From Clarkia xantiana subsp. parviflora (Eukaryota > Streptophyta > Magnoliopsida > Myrtales > Onagraceae): a DNA stretch of 64,000 nt. Positions 47,799-59,187 of this stretch are shown in pieces (within the stretch, counting starts at the first letter, position 1; the number at the start of each line of letters is the position of its first letter). The stretch is from contig JAPTYO010000020.1 in assembly GCA_036873135.1 (NCBI GenBank), positions 922,081 to 986,080 of the forward strand. The letters run 5' to 3'. The notes under the pieces were generated by a model that saw only the letters and a list, made by a program, of their open reading frames with translations, made no database searches and had not been told where the DNA came from. The position numbers were made by a program, and so were the translations under genes.

Positions 47799-48312
47799 TT
47801 TAACTGAGGAAGATGTTTGTATTTAGTGTTAAAAGTAGATCGATTTTGACTGTGGTGTCGATGTATTTGGTATTTTCGATGTTGGGGGGTGTAATGTAAT
47901 CTGATTGTGGTAATGTTTCTGGATTTGGTCTTTTAACTGTCTGAGACCAAGAGATTATTTGAAGTAAAACCTTAAACCTGATATAATGCAGGTACTTTTA
48001 TATTAGGATGAAGTTGATCCATAATTGAGGGCAGAACTGCTGTATAAAACAACACAAATAGTAGCCATAGGGACAACTAAGGAATACATAGTAGATATTG
48101 TCATTAGCATAACCATTTCTCCAATTTCATTACAATTTCGAGCAATGTATGAAATTAACAAACACCTAATGAGAAGTACTAGAGCAAAAAAAAGGCAACC
48201 ATACAGATACTCTATCACATCATTTGAACTGAATTACCATCTTTCTCCTATCACATAATGTAGTATAGAGATAAGGAATTTGAGCCTCTTATCCATGATA
48301 ATTGAAGCCAGT
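47799..48312. other. Convergent 3' region between NAF1 and the LLP-like gene
   Basis: The stop codons face each other across about 510 bp. T-rich 3' untranslated sequence, no other gene. Confidence 0.5.
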
Positions 48313-49474
48313 CTAGATGTTGCGCTTCATCCTAAACTTGCGTTTACCGTGGCGCTTGCCTACCTTGAAACTTTTCGCCAATTTCTTCTTCCCAATGCCT
48401 CCAGATGCTTTTAGGGAGTTCTTGCTTTGATTCCCATCATCCATCTCCATATCTGATCAAAGGAATAAGACAACATATTCAACACGAATTCGGATTCCAA
48501 TGAATCTCGAGCATTTACTAAAAGCTGGCAAGTAAGGCCTTGCTATAGCAGCATGCTCTGCCAATTCCATTTATCCAGCATAGATTATTGATAGAAACAA
48601 ACTAAGTCAATCAAAGTAGTAGGATTTTGCTATTGTGAGAAAGTCTAACAGTTTCTTGAAATGGAAAAGATTCTATTTTCACCATAAATTTCACTGTAAG
48701 TTCCACACTTTGTAGCATTACATCTTGAAAATATTTTGACAATGCATTCAAACCAACAGGCAACAGGCAAAGGAGATACTGTTATCAGACCTGCCAAATG
48801 CCAAGACAACAAAAACCTCATCTTGTCAAGTTCCTCTGGCATAAACATAGAATTTTACATAAAATCTAAACAAAACTATTCAGCGTCCACTCGAATAGAA
48901 TATCAAACTCCTTCAAAAAAACCAGTCCTTAACACAGCTAAAATGAGGTCAACATTATTTAAGTTGAGCTTTTTAACAATTGGTTCCATCAATGAATCAA
49001 ATCAAGTGTTCATATTCAATCCTTAAAAATTCAACGTCAGCTAAGGTGAAGCTCATGATGACTCCAAAGAAGGAAAATATCAGCTCATTCAGAAGAGCCA
49101 ATTCAAGATCTTGCTGATTGCTACATATCCTCCATGAGTATCAAATAGATCTTCTATACTAACTAGTAGGTGCAGCACAGAAATTCCTCATTAACATATC
49201 CGATTCCATCTATCACCGCAGAACACAAGGTAATGAAAATAAGAGAAATTAAAAGCTCACCGGTGGAAGCGGCGACGGTGACAGCGGTCTCGGCGGGGAC
49301 AGCTTCCATAGACGTGGAGGTAGAATATGTGCGGACAGGGAGTTTAGGTGCAGCAAGAGCGGCTTCCTGTACGGCGAGTTTGGCCGCGTCTTTCTTGTCG
49401 TAAATGGGCTCAACCATCTCCCGCTTGATAGCTTTGAGTCTCTTTATTCTCTTCGATCTCAACGACTTCGCCAT
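48313..49474 (-). CDS. LLP/LAPS18-like small basic protein
   Basis: Two minus-strand exons, 49474-49261 and 48452-48313, encode 117 residues. The start 'MAKSLRSKRIKRLKAIKRE' and the Lys/Arg-rich C-terminus 'FKVGKRHGKRKFRMKRN' are typical of the learning-associated protein 18-like (LLP homolog) family, small nuclear or nucleolar proteins found across eukaryotes with an unclear role, possibly linked to ribosome biogenesis or chromatin. The middle is Ala/Val/Thr-rich and unstructured. The intron is about 800 bp, phase 1, GT-AG. The leader is CT-rich and falls within 120 bp upstream. Next to NAF1, another nucleolar gene, but convergent. Confidence 0.85.
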
Positions 49475-49599
49475 TGCTCTTCTCTATCTAGTTCCCTCTG
49501 TACTCTTGGCGGCGAGGCTGTTCTTCTTCGACTCGAGCAAGGATCTCTCAAGAGTCTCGTCTACCGCCGCCTAGGGATTTATATAGCAGTCACCGACTT

Positions 49600-49833
49600 C
49601 TTAATTCAGCGCAGTGCACTTGCTGATCCAAACCGCTGGACCGAACCACTGGTCTTTATATTGAACCGGTCGGAATTGATTCAACTCATTAAATTAATTA
49701 ATAGAGTAAATAACCTAAAAATGCAATTAACTAGTTGTACTTTGTTTTAAACTAAATGTTACTCAGACTTCCAATTACAAAAATATGGCTATTTATTTAA
49801 TTGATTTTTTTTTTTATAAAGTAGTTACATTTT

Positions 49834-49888
<55 letters not shown>

Positions 49889-50850
49889 ATATATGGGTTA
49901 ATAATAGTATTTATAACAAAACCGCTACATTAGTTTTTGTTGAATTATAAATTGTTATCCGAACTTCAATTTTTTAAAATTAAGCATCTAAACTTTTTTT
50001 TACAATATGAAAAATTAAAAGCTCAGCCCTCCCTCTTTATCTATCCAACTAGGGAATGGAATGATGGAGTCATTTGGTGTCTCATCCAGTCAAGATTTGG
50101 AAGCCTCACAATGACTAATTAATATGCTTTTCTATTATGTTTTTTCACGTTTACGGTTCTTCTAGGAGTAAATGAACCACACCAATTCATCCAGAACTTG
50201 GTGGCAAGTTGCTTAATCACTCGTGCTAACTCAATAAGTTTAGGCATTTTCCATAAAGAAAATAAACTTTTAAAGTTTAGTATATTATAACGGACTGTTA
50301 GCTCCTCCAATTGAATCGGGGGCCAACGCTTATAAAAGATTGCTTAGATTAAAAAAAATTGTTTGGATTTATCTATAGGTGGTTTATTCCTTATCCTGAA
50401 AATACTAGTTGAATTTGATAAAAAAAAAAAAAAAAAGAATGAAAAAATTATGTGAAAGTTGACATAAAACGAGCATGTTCCGACTACATGAGTTTTTTGA
50501 TTTGTACGAAGATTAGTTCAGCAATAAATTAAAATGATTGTAATAAAATCCATTCAATTCGACGTTCAATTGAACATCCACCACCCCAACTGTTTTCAGT
50601 TGAATATGCTTTGCTGTAATATTTTTAATTTTTTGACGAATCCATATTGAATACACGTTAAAATTGTTTAGTCATTTTATATATAGGTTGACAGAAATTA
50701 TAATTTTTGTAGCAATTTGCTTCTTAAAAGATTCGGATAGATTTGTAATTTTGTTAAAATTGTTTAGTTACTTTTAGAAGCACCGGTTCAGTCCATCTCA
50801 GCTCAGGTGATGTCGGATTGCGTCATGGTCCATGTTTGCGCGAAAAGCTT
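49600..50850. other. AT-rich intergenic DNA with an (AT)n microsatellite
   Basis: Holds a long AT dinucleotide tract (about 49838-49893, with one interruption), poly-T and poly-A runs, and no credible reading frame. Confidence 0.6.
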
Positions 50851-50879
50851 ACCTACCTGCATTTCCCACAGTTAAACCC

Positions 50880-51150
50880 TAGCTGAGCAGAGCTCATTCG
50901 GCGCCGCGCTCTATATATTGGATTTTCCAATTGAGCATCATCAAACCCTAGTTCGATGCTGGAGATCTCAATTCGTCCCCTGAAGCACTGGTCAATTTCA
51001 CTTGAAATTCCCATGGTTAATACCGAGTTGCCGTAGATTGGATCTAATTGTCGATTCGACCAAGTGTGGAATTTCAAGTGATGATTGACGAGTTCTTCAT
51101 GGATCGCTTTCTATGGAGCAGCTCAGGTCGGTGTTGGAATGGAGATGGTG
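50880..51150 (+). promoter_or_regulatory. Promoter/leader-like block with no coding continuation
   Basis: 'ctatatattgg' (about 50911) resembles a TATA box, followed by 'aaaccctag' (a motif frequent in plant leaders) and a possible splice donor 'gatggtgagt' near 51145. No downstream exon with a recognisable product was found. It may start a non-coding transcript or be a gene relic. Confidence 0.25.
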
Positions 51151-51989
51151 AGTTTTTCTGTACGGATTGAACTTGGATCTATTGTTTGTTCAGTTTACTG
51201 GTTCAGTGCTATCTTCATTGATATGCAGATTTATATGCAGAAAGTTTTACTATTTTGCTGCTTTTTTTACTCCCAAATGAAAATTCTGATACGATATGCA
51301 GAAGATTTGAAGTTTTAACTCAATAATTGGTTTATTACATTGCAGATTGACATTGAATTCTTATACTTCGAGAAAAGAAAATCTTAACTTGCAGTGCATT
51401 CAAATTTGATTGGTAGATTTCACTTATTGCTAACTCCGATAAGTATTCTGTCAGTTTAATTTCGACATAATTCGTCAAACGGCTGGCACATAATTTAAAT
51501 TAAATATTGGAAAGTATATTTAAGCTCACGAAATTGTATGATTCTTGAATTAATTTTTCTGTTAAAGGGAAATTTTGTAATTTTGATTATTTAGATACAC
51601 TTATAAATTATAATACGAAGATAAAGCAGTTTCATAATTTTATTTGTCAATTTATCAATTTATTTTTTAATCACGTGCTATGCTATTCACGTAATTAATT
51701 CTATTCAAATTAGAAAAAAAAAAGACTTCGGAGCTAGCAAATTATTCAAACTGCTAGTAAAAGCAAAATATGATTTTTTTTTTATCAATTTAGTAATTAA
51801 CCTGCTAAACTAATAACGTCAAATTCCAAACCAGAACAAATGAAACTTTAAAGTCAAGATTTACTAAGGCAGCATATGTTTTTTTAACAAATTCGGATCA
51901 CATTTCTCACTCTGCCTACACTAAACACGTGTTAGAGATAAAATATTGAAGCATAATCTAAAATAGGAAGATGGATTAGGTTAAGGGTG

Positions 51990-52330
51990 TAATTTGGTAA
52001 TCTCGATTCGACTCATTTTATTTGAGCTCGACCGAGCTTGAAATTTTCAAGCTCGAGCTCGACTCGGTTCGCTAAATTTTAAATTGTTAAATTAATTCAT
52101 CATAAATGTGGTGCACATTAGCTCGAGCTCGACTTGAACTGAATATATTGTGTATATAATATTATGTAAAACTTGAAAAACTCGAGTTCAAACTTGGTAT
52201 CAGAAAAACTCTAGTGAACTCGAACTCGATTCGATATCAGAAAATGTTCATCTCGACTCGAAATTTAGCTAGCCGAATTTGAATATCGATCGAGCCGATC
52301 TCAATTAGCTCACGAGTAGTTTGATTCGTT
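51990..52330. repeat. GAGCTCGA-rich dispersed repeat
   Basis: Many copies of 'gagctcgac', 'actcgaa' and 'tcgattcgac' on both strands in about 340 bp, bounded by 'aagggtgtaattt' and 'aagttgcatccct', which are roughly inverted. This resembles hAT-type MITEs common in dicots. No target duplication was confirmed. Confidence 0.45.
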
Positions 52331-52449
52331 TACGTAAGTTGCATCCCTCTTCAACTTCTACGAGAAGTTATAGAATTCCCCATCTTTTTTTGTTCTTACC
52401 TAACATTATAAGATTCAAATCAGAACAACTTCCTTGGGAAGACGAGACA

Positions 52450-52742
52450 CTTTATAAATATCACCACATGGGTTGTGGCAATGGCAACTACACATCTACA
52501 ATCAACCTTCTCCTTCATCTTCATCTTCTTCTTTCTTTCTTTCTCAGAATCCAAACAGATCTGAGGCCCTCATTATCATCTCATGCAACTCCGCGATGGA
52601 GCCGCTAGAATCAGGCGATTCGATTAGGATCGATTCTGATAGTGACAATAGCCCAGAACTTGTCAATCATCACTTGAATGTGCGTACTTCTGTATGCCAT
52701 AAGAGGGTCATGCACGAATATCACCTGGTGCTATTTCGGAAT
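52450..52742 (+). pseudogene. Possible truncated NAC-like relic with its promoter
   Basis: 'ctttataaatatcacc' (about 52450) and a CT-rich leader precede an ATG at 52596 that opens 49 codons to TAA. The peptide contains 'SPELVNHHLN' and 'RVMHEYHLV', which echo NAC subdomain A ('DELVNHYLK') and E ('WVMHEYCL') of the gene at 33120, with everything between them lost. The similarity is short and may be chance. Confidence 0.25.
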
Positions 52743-52859
52743 TAACCATATACGAAAATCATGACCTAGTCTTTATTTCCTCAACAAGAACCATGCACGA
52801 TAATCATCACCTAATTTCTGATATCCCCAATTTTGATTCAGTTCTATGAATAAGGTACT

Positions 52860-53884
52860 TCTGATTTATGTATCTATTTATTTATTTATTTATTATTGTT
52901 CTTTTATTTCTTTTTGACTACACATGCTTACCCTCTAATGTTTTGGGTGCAGGAAAATTGTCAATATTTTGTGCTATGAGTTGTCGGATATTAATGTATT
53001 TCTAGATATTTAAGATATACATGCAACTTCCACTTTATAATTGTTAAAGTACAATCTAAAGATGTGTGCGGTTTTGATATTTTGTATTTTTACGGTATAA
53101 ATAATGAAAACTCCAATTGTAAAGGATTGTATTTTATTATGAGTAAAGTTTGATAATTATGAATATTTTTTTCATTTTGAATGTTTTAGAGAGAGTTTGA
53201 CTATTTTTAGAGTATCAACTATATACATTTATGCAATTTAAATGTTTAATAATTTGTTCTAATAATACAACTTTGATTTGTATTTTTCATGTAAAATGTT
53301 AATTATGAATATTTTTATAATTTTTATAGCTCGACAAAGTTTGAGCCGAATACCTCTAATGAATATAAAATGATGGACGAATTTTCGACGTACGAAATAT
53401 TATTTTTAAAATTTAAATGAAAATGTTTAATTAAAAGAATAAAACTCATAATTGAAAATATGAAAATAATTGAACTTAGATAGTCGAAAAGATGCCAAAA
53501 TTCATCCGTTGTACATTATTATTTGTCTCGTCTCGGCCAAAAATTTATTGGAGAAAAAAAAAAATCGTACTTTGGAATTTTGAATCATGATGCATGGAGT
53601 ATATGAACTATGAGTATGAAGTATAAACCGTAACAGAAGTCTTTTCACCCAAAAAAATAATACACAAGTCTACGTACGTGCCTGGTTTGACCAGCCTATG
53701 ACCTCCACGTGCGAGGAGGTGGGGCTCACCAAATAACCGACTGCCGACTTTGAATGACAGGTGAATGAATGATTGCTCACCCGAAGCAAACCCAGATTCT
53801 CAATCCGATACTTTCATTCCACTTTCAGATCCAGTTGAACACTAAGGAGATCGAACAATGAAGAAATCTTTCTAGGGGAAGAAA
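52860..53884. other. AT-rich intergenic DNA and upstream region of the COPI-associated gene
   Basis: A (ttat)n run near 52887, then AT-rich DNA. From about 53690 GC content rises, with 'acctccacgtgcgagg' (contains a CACGTG G-box) about 180 bp before the start codon. Confidence 0.45.
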
Positions 53885-55499
53885 ATGGTTACAAGCGACC
53901 ACGGTGAGATCCAGGGAGAAGGCTCGCAGTCTCAGTTGCAGATCCCGGTCAGAAATGTCTCCGGCAGGATATTACGCCGCCGTCCCGATCCGTTCCTAGT
54001 GGTTTGCCGCTGCTTCGCTGTCGTCACCTCACTCAGTGCCATTCTTTGCTTCGCTGTCAATATCTTGTCTGCTATTCGCTCCTTCAAAAACGGATACGAC
54101 GTAAGTATGTGACGATCTTCGTCTACTTCGGCTGTTCTGTGATTCTTTCTTATGATTTGCTTTCTTTATTCGTTGTTGATTGAATTCTTGTGATATTCGA
54201 AACTGATTGCGCGTTCGTTTGATGAATTTAGGTGTTTGATGGCATATTTCGCTGCTATGCGGTTCTGATTTCGGGCTTTGTTGTTCTTGCTGAGACGGAA
54301 TGGGGATTTATCCTCAAACTCTGGAAGGTAATTAGGTCCGTTCTTTTTGTCTTGTACTTTTTCTTAGCATGAATTCTGCACAGGAACAATCTACCTAACA
54401 TTTCCAGATTGACTTGTACCCAAAAAGAATCTTATCTTCATCACCTCAATATATGCTTTTAGGTTATTATCAGAAACAAGGAATAGATCATTTATATGGA
54501 AGGGCCTTTTATTGTCAATCTGCTTCTCTTGGTTGCACTTGTTAGTTTACTTGCCTATAGTACAATTCTTAACTTAATGAATAGTGTTGCAAAGACGAAT
54601 TGCTTCATATAGTAACTGTGATCTACTACACCTATCTCTGTTGAATTGGAGGCTAATTGAACACTGTCATATCATATGTTGCAGATACTGGAGTACTGCT
54701 CTGGGAGAGGTATGCTGCAAATCTTGTAAGTCCACATTCCCCTTAGCAATGATGTGTTTTTAGAATAACAATTGTGTATTTAATGCATGTTTTAGCTGAA
54801 AAAGAGAGATTCTAATTCAGTAGCTTCATTAGAAGAAGTTTACACCAAAGGAAAAAGTTTAACATCCTGACATTTGCAGTTGTTGTAACTCTAATGTTCC
54901 ATGCTCACTTTCTGCTCTTCTCCGTAGTGTGGCAGTGATGACAAGAGCTTTTCCAAACTACACTAGTGAAGAAGAGAAGCTCATTTTCTTCCAAAATCTT
55001 GCGGCTTATTTGCTCCTTGCTTGTGGAGTAGTCTACGTTTTCTCGGTAAGGATTCCTTGTTCTCTAAATCAAGCTCCAAGCAAATGTTGCTTTCCTGTTG
55101 AAGAAGTGTATAATGACTTATCAAATGTTTGTTTAGTCATTCATTCTTTAACCTTCAACCCTGACCTAACCAACTTTCTCTTGCATACTTATTTCAATGT
55201 GGGGTTGATGTCCACAGCTCAGAATTAATGTTCTTCTACCTTACTATCTATCATAACTGGTATATATACAGGGGATACTATGCATAGCATCGCTCAAACG
55301 CTCACGTCAGAAAAAAGAGGTTTCAAGAGAGCAAGCTGTTCAGGATCTTGAGGTTAGTAACATTGCATTTATCTGTCTTTGTACTAAGAATAAGATTAGA
55401 TGAATAAGAGATGATTTGTTTATTTGAAATTAGGAATTGGAGCGGCGCCGAGAAGAGCTCGAGCAATTGCTTATCGTGGAAGCAGAAGAAAGGGCTTGA
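53885..55499 (+). CDS. COPI-associated family membrane protein
   Basis: Six exons, 53885-54100, 54232-54327, 54685-54725, 54928-55045, 55272-55352 and 55434-55499, join in frame to 205 residues. The family (Pfam COPI_assoc; related to yeast Tvp15) consists of small multi-span Golgi/endosome membrane proteins whose exact role is not settled. Visible: a polar N-terminus with 'RILRRRPDPFLVVCRCF'; hydrophobic spans near residues 38-63 and 73-95, then 'ETEWGFILK' and 'GRGMLQI'; a long hydrophobic stretch 'AAYLLLACGVVYVFSGILC'; and a basic then acidic coiled-coil tail 'QDLEELERRREELEQLL' facing the cytosol. All junctions are GT-AG. The start is the first ATG after a stop-rich leader. Confidence 0.9.
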
Positions 55500-55830
55500 T
55501 TAATGTGTGTGTGAATTCTGCTAGTAGAATCCCTTGTAGTGTTCTTCTTATTACCACTCAGTCTATGAGCAACTAACTCATCATTGTTCAGTGTTTCTCA
55601 TTTTGTCTCTGCTATTTGTGTATCTCATCATTTCCCCTTTCAATCTTTGATGATTCGTCCTTTCTAGATGTTATTCTGCTTAATTTTGCAGAGTTAAAAC
55701 TCGAACGTGTTTCTGTAACTGAGCAATTGTTGGTTCTTGCTGTGAGTGCCCGTAAGGTAAATAGTTTACTTTGCTATTCTTTGTTTCTTTGACTGTGATT
55801 CTTGATCTTTGTTTATTTATGTGTAACTTA
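55500..55830 (+). other. 3' region of the COPI-associated gene
   Basis: T-rich 3' untranslated and intergenic sequence; no separate gene before the MITE target site. Confidence 0.5.
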
Positions 55831-55839
55831 TTTCCTTTT

Positions 55840-56932
55840 TGGTTAATAACTAAAAAACTGTCCAAGGTTTACCCTATGTTAAAATTAGGTGTCTGAAGTT
55901 TGAAATGTTAAAATGGACTGTACCAAGTTTCATTTTTGTTGATATTTGGTGTCTCGGTGTGATTACTTTAGAGAAGTCAATTCCGACGAAACCTTCTGTC
56001 AAATTCGAGCTCTCATACACACTCCCTTCTCGTCATCTTGCCGGGACCGTCACCTAAAAAGTTGGTCACATCCGGGCAAGTAAATCTCGCTCTATTGTCC
56101 TTGGAAAATGGCTCTACACCACTCTTCTAGAAACTTTTTTTTTAATGTTCAATTTTTGGGTGAAATTTGACGATTTTGTGAAAAGTAAAGAGTGATTGAT
56201 TATGAGTGGGTTGGTGGGTTGATGAAAATGATGGAATGAAGATGAAAAGACGCACAAAGACACCAAATTTCAACAAAAATGAAACTTGTGACAGTCCATT
56301 TTAACATTTTAAACTTCAGACACCTAATTTTAACTAGGGATGGGCACTGAACCGGTTCAGGCCGAACCGGCTCCGGACCGGACCGGAACTGTTTTAAACG
56401 GTCCGGTCCAATAATAACTAGGGTTTTTTTTTGCTTAGGTTGGTCTAAAAAAAACTGGACTGGTTTGAACCGGTCCAGAACCGGTCCAGAACCGGTCCAG
56501 AACCGGTCCAGAACCGGTTTTGGACTGTTTTTTAAAAAAACAAGTTCTGGACCGGTTTTGTATGTCGGACCGGTTTTATCAATAAAAATCGGTCCAAAAC
56601 CAGTCAAAACCAGTCAGAAACCGGTCAAAACCGGTCAAAAATCGGGTTTTTAAAAAAAAATCAAAAAAATCTCGGTCAAAACATTTTTTTTTTTACTAAA
56701 AAGCGGTTCAAAACCGGTCCGGACTGGTTTATTGGACTGGTTTGGTATACCCCTTGGACTGGTTCCAATTTAGGGGTTATAAACCAGTCCAATTTGGACC
56801 GGTTCACTCCGGACCGGTTCCAAACGGTCCGGTTCCAGACCAGTTCCGAACCAGTCCGGTCGGACCGGTTTTTATGCCCAAGCCTAATTTTAACATAGGG
56901 TAAACCTTGGACAGTTTTTTAGTTATTAACCC
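55840..56932. mobile_element. Mutator-like MITE carrying a nested hAT-like element
   Basis: Ends GGTTAATAAC and GTTATTAACC are inverted repeats of the same family as at 44991. The 9-bp duplication TTTCCTTTT is seen at 55831-55839 and 56933-56941. Without the nested insertion the element is about 530 bp, like its relatives. Confidence 0.9.
56335..56886. mobile_element. hAT-like MITE nested in the Mutator-like MITE
   Basis: Ends TAGGGATGGGCA and TGCCCAAGCCTA are imperfect inverted repeats of hAT type, flanked by the exact 8-bp duplication ATTTTAAC (56327-56334 and 56887-56894). The interior is built almost only of ACCGGTCC and CCGGTTC motifs on both strands, including four tandem 11-bp 'accggtccaga' units at about 56479-56515. 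The frames within are not genes. Confidence 0.92.
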
Positions 56933-56941
56933 TTTCCTTTT

Positions 56942-57553
56942 TAATTCAGTAGTTCTTTAACTCGTTTGAGAAAAAAATAATGAAATATTTTGACATTTTA
57001 GGGAAATGTAATTTGCCCTACCTGAAATATCAGGGGCGAAACCTGCTTCTCTCTCTTTCAAGGAATTGAAATATCAGTTGTTTTTTTTTAAATTTTAAAA
57101 ATAGATCTTATTATTAATTCTCTTTGTACATTCAATAAATGTCAGAATCTCAATTATTATTTATGGCGTCAAACCGTACTTTAACCATAGTTATGGAATT
57201 GAGTACGTATATTTAATGGGAAGCCAAATAAAAACATACCTTTCTAAAGAGTAAGCGTTACATACAAAATGAATTTTACAGTAAAATGTTATTCTTTAAA
57301 AAACATGCTTCTGTTTTTCTGGTTTAGAGAACTTATTCTCGATGAGATTTAAGATTAGAATTACTTATGGAATTGCTAGATGTTCTATTTTTTTGGCCAT
57401 ACTAGATAATGTTCTATAACCGAATAAATTGCTACTTACTTTTTTTTTATATTTTACTAATTCAAATTCTATATATATCTAAAAATTGTTAGATCCACTA
57501 CGATTTTCGTGTAATTTAAACAGGGCACGTGATAAATAAAATAATTAACGCAT
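56942..57553. other. AT-rich intergenic DNA, no gene seen
   Basis: Low-complexity T runs and no recognisable feature before the RNase H-like frame. Confidence 0.5.
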
Positions 57554-58120
57554 GTGAGAAGGCTTGTAGATGAAACTTGGGATGCAAGATGCAGACGTAA
57601 GCCAACTTCTAATAGGAGTGCAATGATGCCTTATTCTACTTGGCAACGACCAGTTACCGATGTTATAAAAATTAATTGCGATGACTCATGGATGCAAGGT
57701 ACCAAGCGTGGGGGGACGGGAGTCGTAGCAAGAGACCATTCAGGCTGCCTATTATCGAGTAGGAACTCATCTTGCAGAGACATTAGTGCCATAAATGTTG
57801 AAGCGCGGGCAATTCTACATGGGATTGAACTTGCAGTGAACCATCAATGGAGCAATGTTATCATCGAATCGGACTCGAAATATGTGGTGAATCAAATCGT
57901 TCGGTCGGCTGAAGAGCGAGATTGGAGGTTGGATAATATAATTGCCTCGATATTACAGGTTGCTAAGAATATACCGTCTATTTCTTGGCGTTTTGTTAGA
58001 AGGAGCGCAAACAGATACGCAAACTGGGTTGCTATTCAATCCAGAAAGGAGATGTTCTCGATCAACTGGGTACTTATACCCCCCATCTCCTCTAGTGTCG
58101 TTACTTTTACTTGTTTGTAA
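57554..58120 (+). CDS. RNase H-like (RVT_3) domain protein, LINE-derived
   Basis: An uninterrupted frame of 188 residues. It holds the plant RVT_3 order: 'VIKINCDDSW' with 'GGTGVVARDHSGCLL' (first catalytic Asp), 'INVEARAILHGIELAV' (Glu), 'NVIIESDSKYVVNQI' (Asp) and 'SISWRFVRRSANRYANWVA' near the C-terminus. In most relatives the last motif reads 'R--N--AH--A'; here Asn replaces the His, so activity is doubtful. Such domains form the 3' end of plant LINE elements and also occur as stand-alone host genes. No reverse transcriptase is seen upstream, so a 5'-truncated LINE is the likeliest origin. A decayed relative lies at 35500-35660. Confidence 0.7.
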   Translation: MRRLVDETWDARCRRKPTSNRSAMMPYSTWQRPVTDVIKINCDDSWMQGTKRGGTGVVARDHSGCLLSSRNSSCRDISAINVEARAILHGIELAVNHQWSNVIIESDSKYVVNQIVRSAEERDWRLDNIIASILQVAKNIPSISWRFVRRSANRYANWVAIQSRKEMFSINWVLIPPISSSVVTFTCL

Positions 58121-58136
58121 CCCAGACGTTGGTTAA

Positions 58137-59187
58137 TTATCATTTATAAAATGCGGATATTTGTTGGGCAAATATATATATATCAGCTTGTATAATTTGT
58201 CATTTTATTTCCATCATGTATTGGGCATGTGATCCATTCCGTCCAAATTAGACGAAAATATTAATATAGTTAACAATTTGCATACATGTGAAACTTAGTC
58301 TAGCAAATATTCAAAAAAAGAAAGAAAAAAATTACAACTGGTAATTTATCAAATTGTCCAAATTTCAACTACTAATTTGATAACTATTAAAGTTCGATTA
58401 AATTGCAATTGACTGCAAATTCAGTACCATATTGGTTATATAGGTAACGTTTATAAGTCAAATGAGTATTCTCACCTAATATACTAATTTATTTGGATGT
58501 GCTATTTCATTTGGTTTAATATTAGTATTAGAATCAGATCTTAATGTAATACCTGAAAAAAGGCCAATTATGACCTGTGTAGCCGTGACCAACAAGGGCT
58601 CGAAGTAGTCGCCTATAAAAGTTAGCGGTGACTAGCGTGATTATCAGGACCTGCTCTCTTTAAGAGGGGATGAATATTATGATCTATATTCATTATTATA
58701 AGGTATATGTAAATTGCAACCATTAGATAGACAATTTGAGAATTGTACAACAATCGAAATTGATTAAGTTTCTTCATTTTAAAAATTTAATCAATTCTCT
58801 CTACTAATCTAACACGGTAAATTTAACTGTGTTAAAGTTGATTCCATTATAGTTAACTTTAACTATTAGTAACAGTTAAACTTAAGATTAAGATATCATT
58901 ACCTTTTTGATAATTAACACATGTATGAATTATGATGTATCTCATATCGGGTTACACTGACGTCCTCATCGGGAGCAGACGTCAGAACAAGATTAGCTCA
59001 CTTCTAACCTAGATTTACTGAAATACCCTTATCTTTTACCATTTACTCTCCCTGGACCTCTTATGTAATATCGTAAATTCTCCAAAAGGCTGTCCTTTTC
59101 CGTCCGCACACTGATCCACTTTTCTTCCCGGAGCTCGATAAATCGATGGAGAGAAGACCATTTCCGGAGCATCGAGTGTAGCTGAGT
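58137..59187. other. Intergenic DNA and leader of the J-like gene
   Basis: AT-rich until about 58900. The last 150 bp are GC-richer and hold the probable leader of the next gene. No TATA box was fixed. Confidence 0.45.

Noticed and set aside
56200..56607. 135-codon frame rich in 'GPEPV' repeats
   Set aside because: Produced by ACCGGTCC repeats inside the hAT-like MITE.
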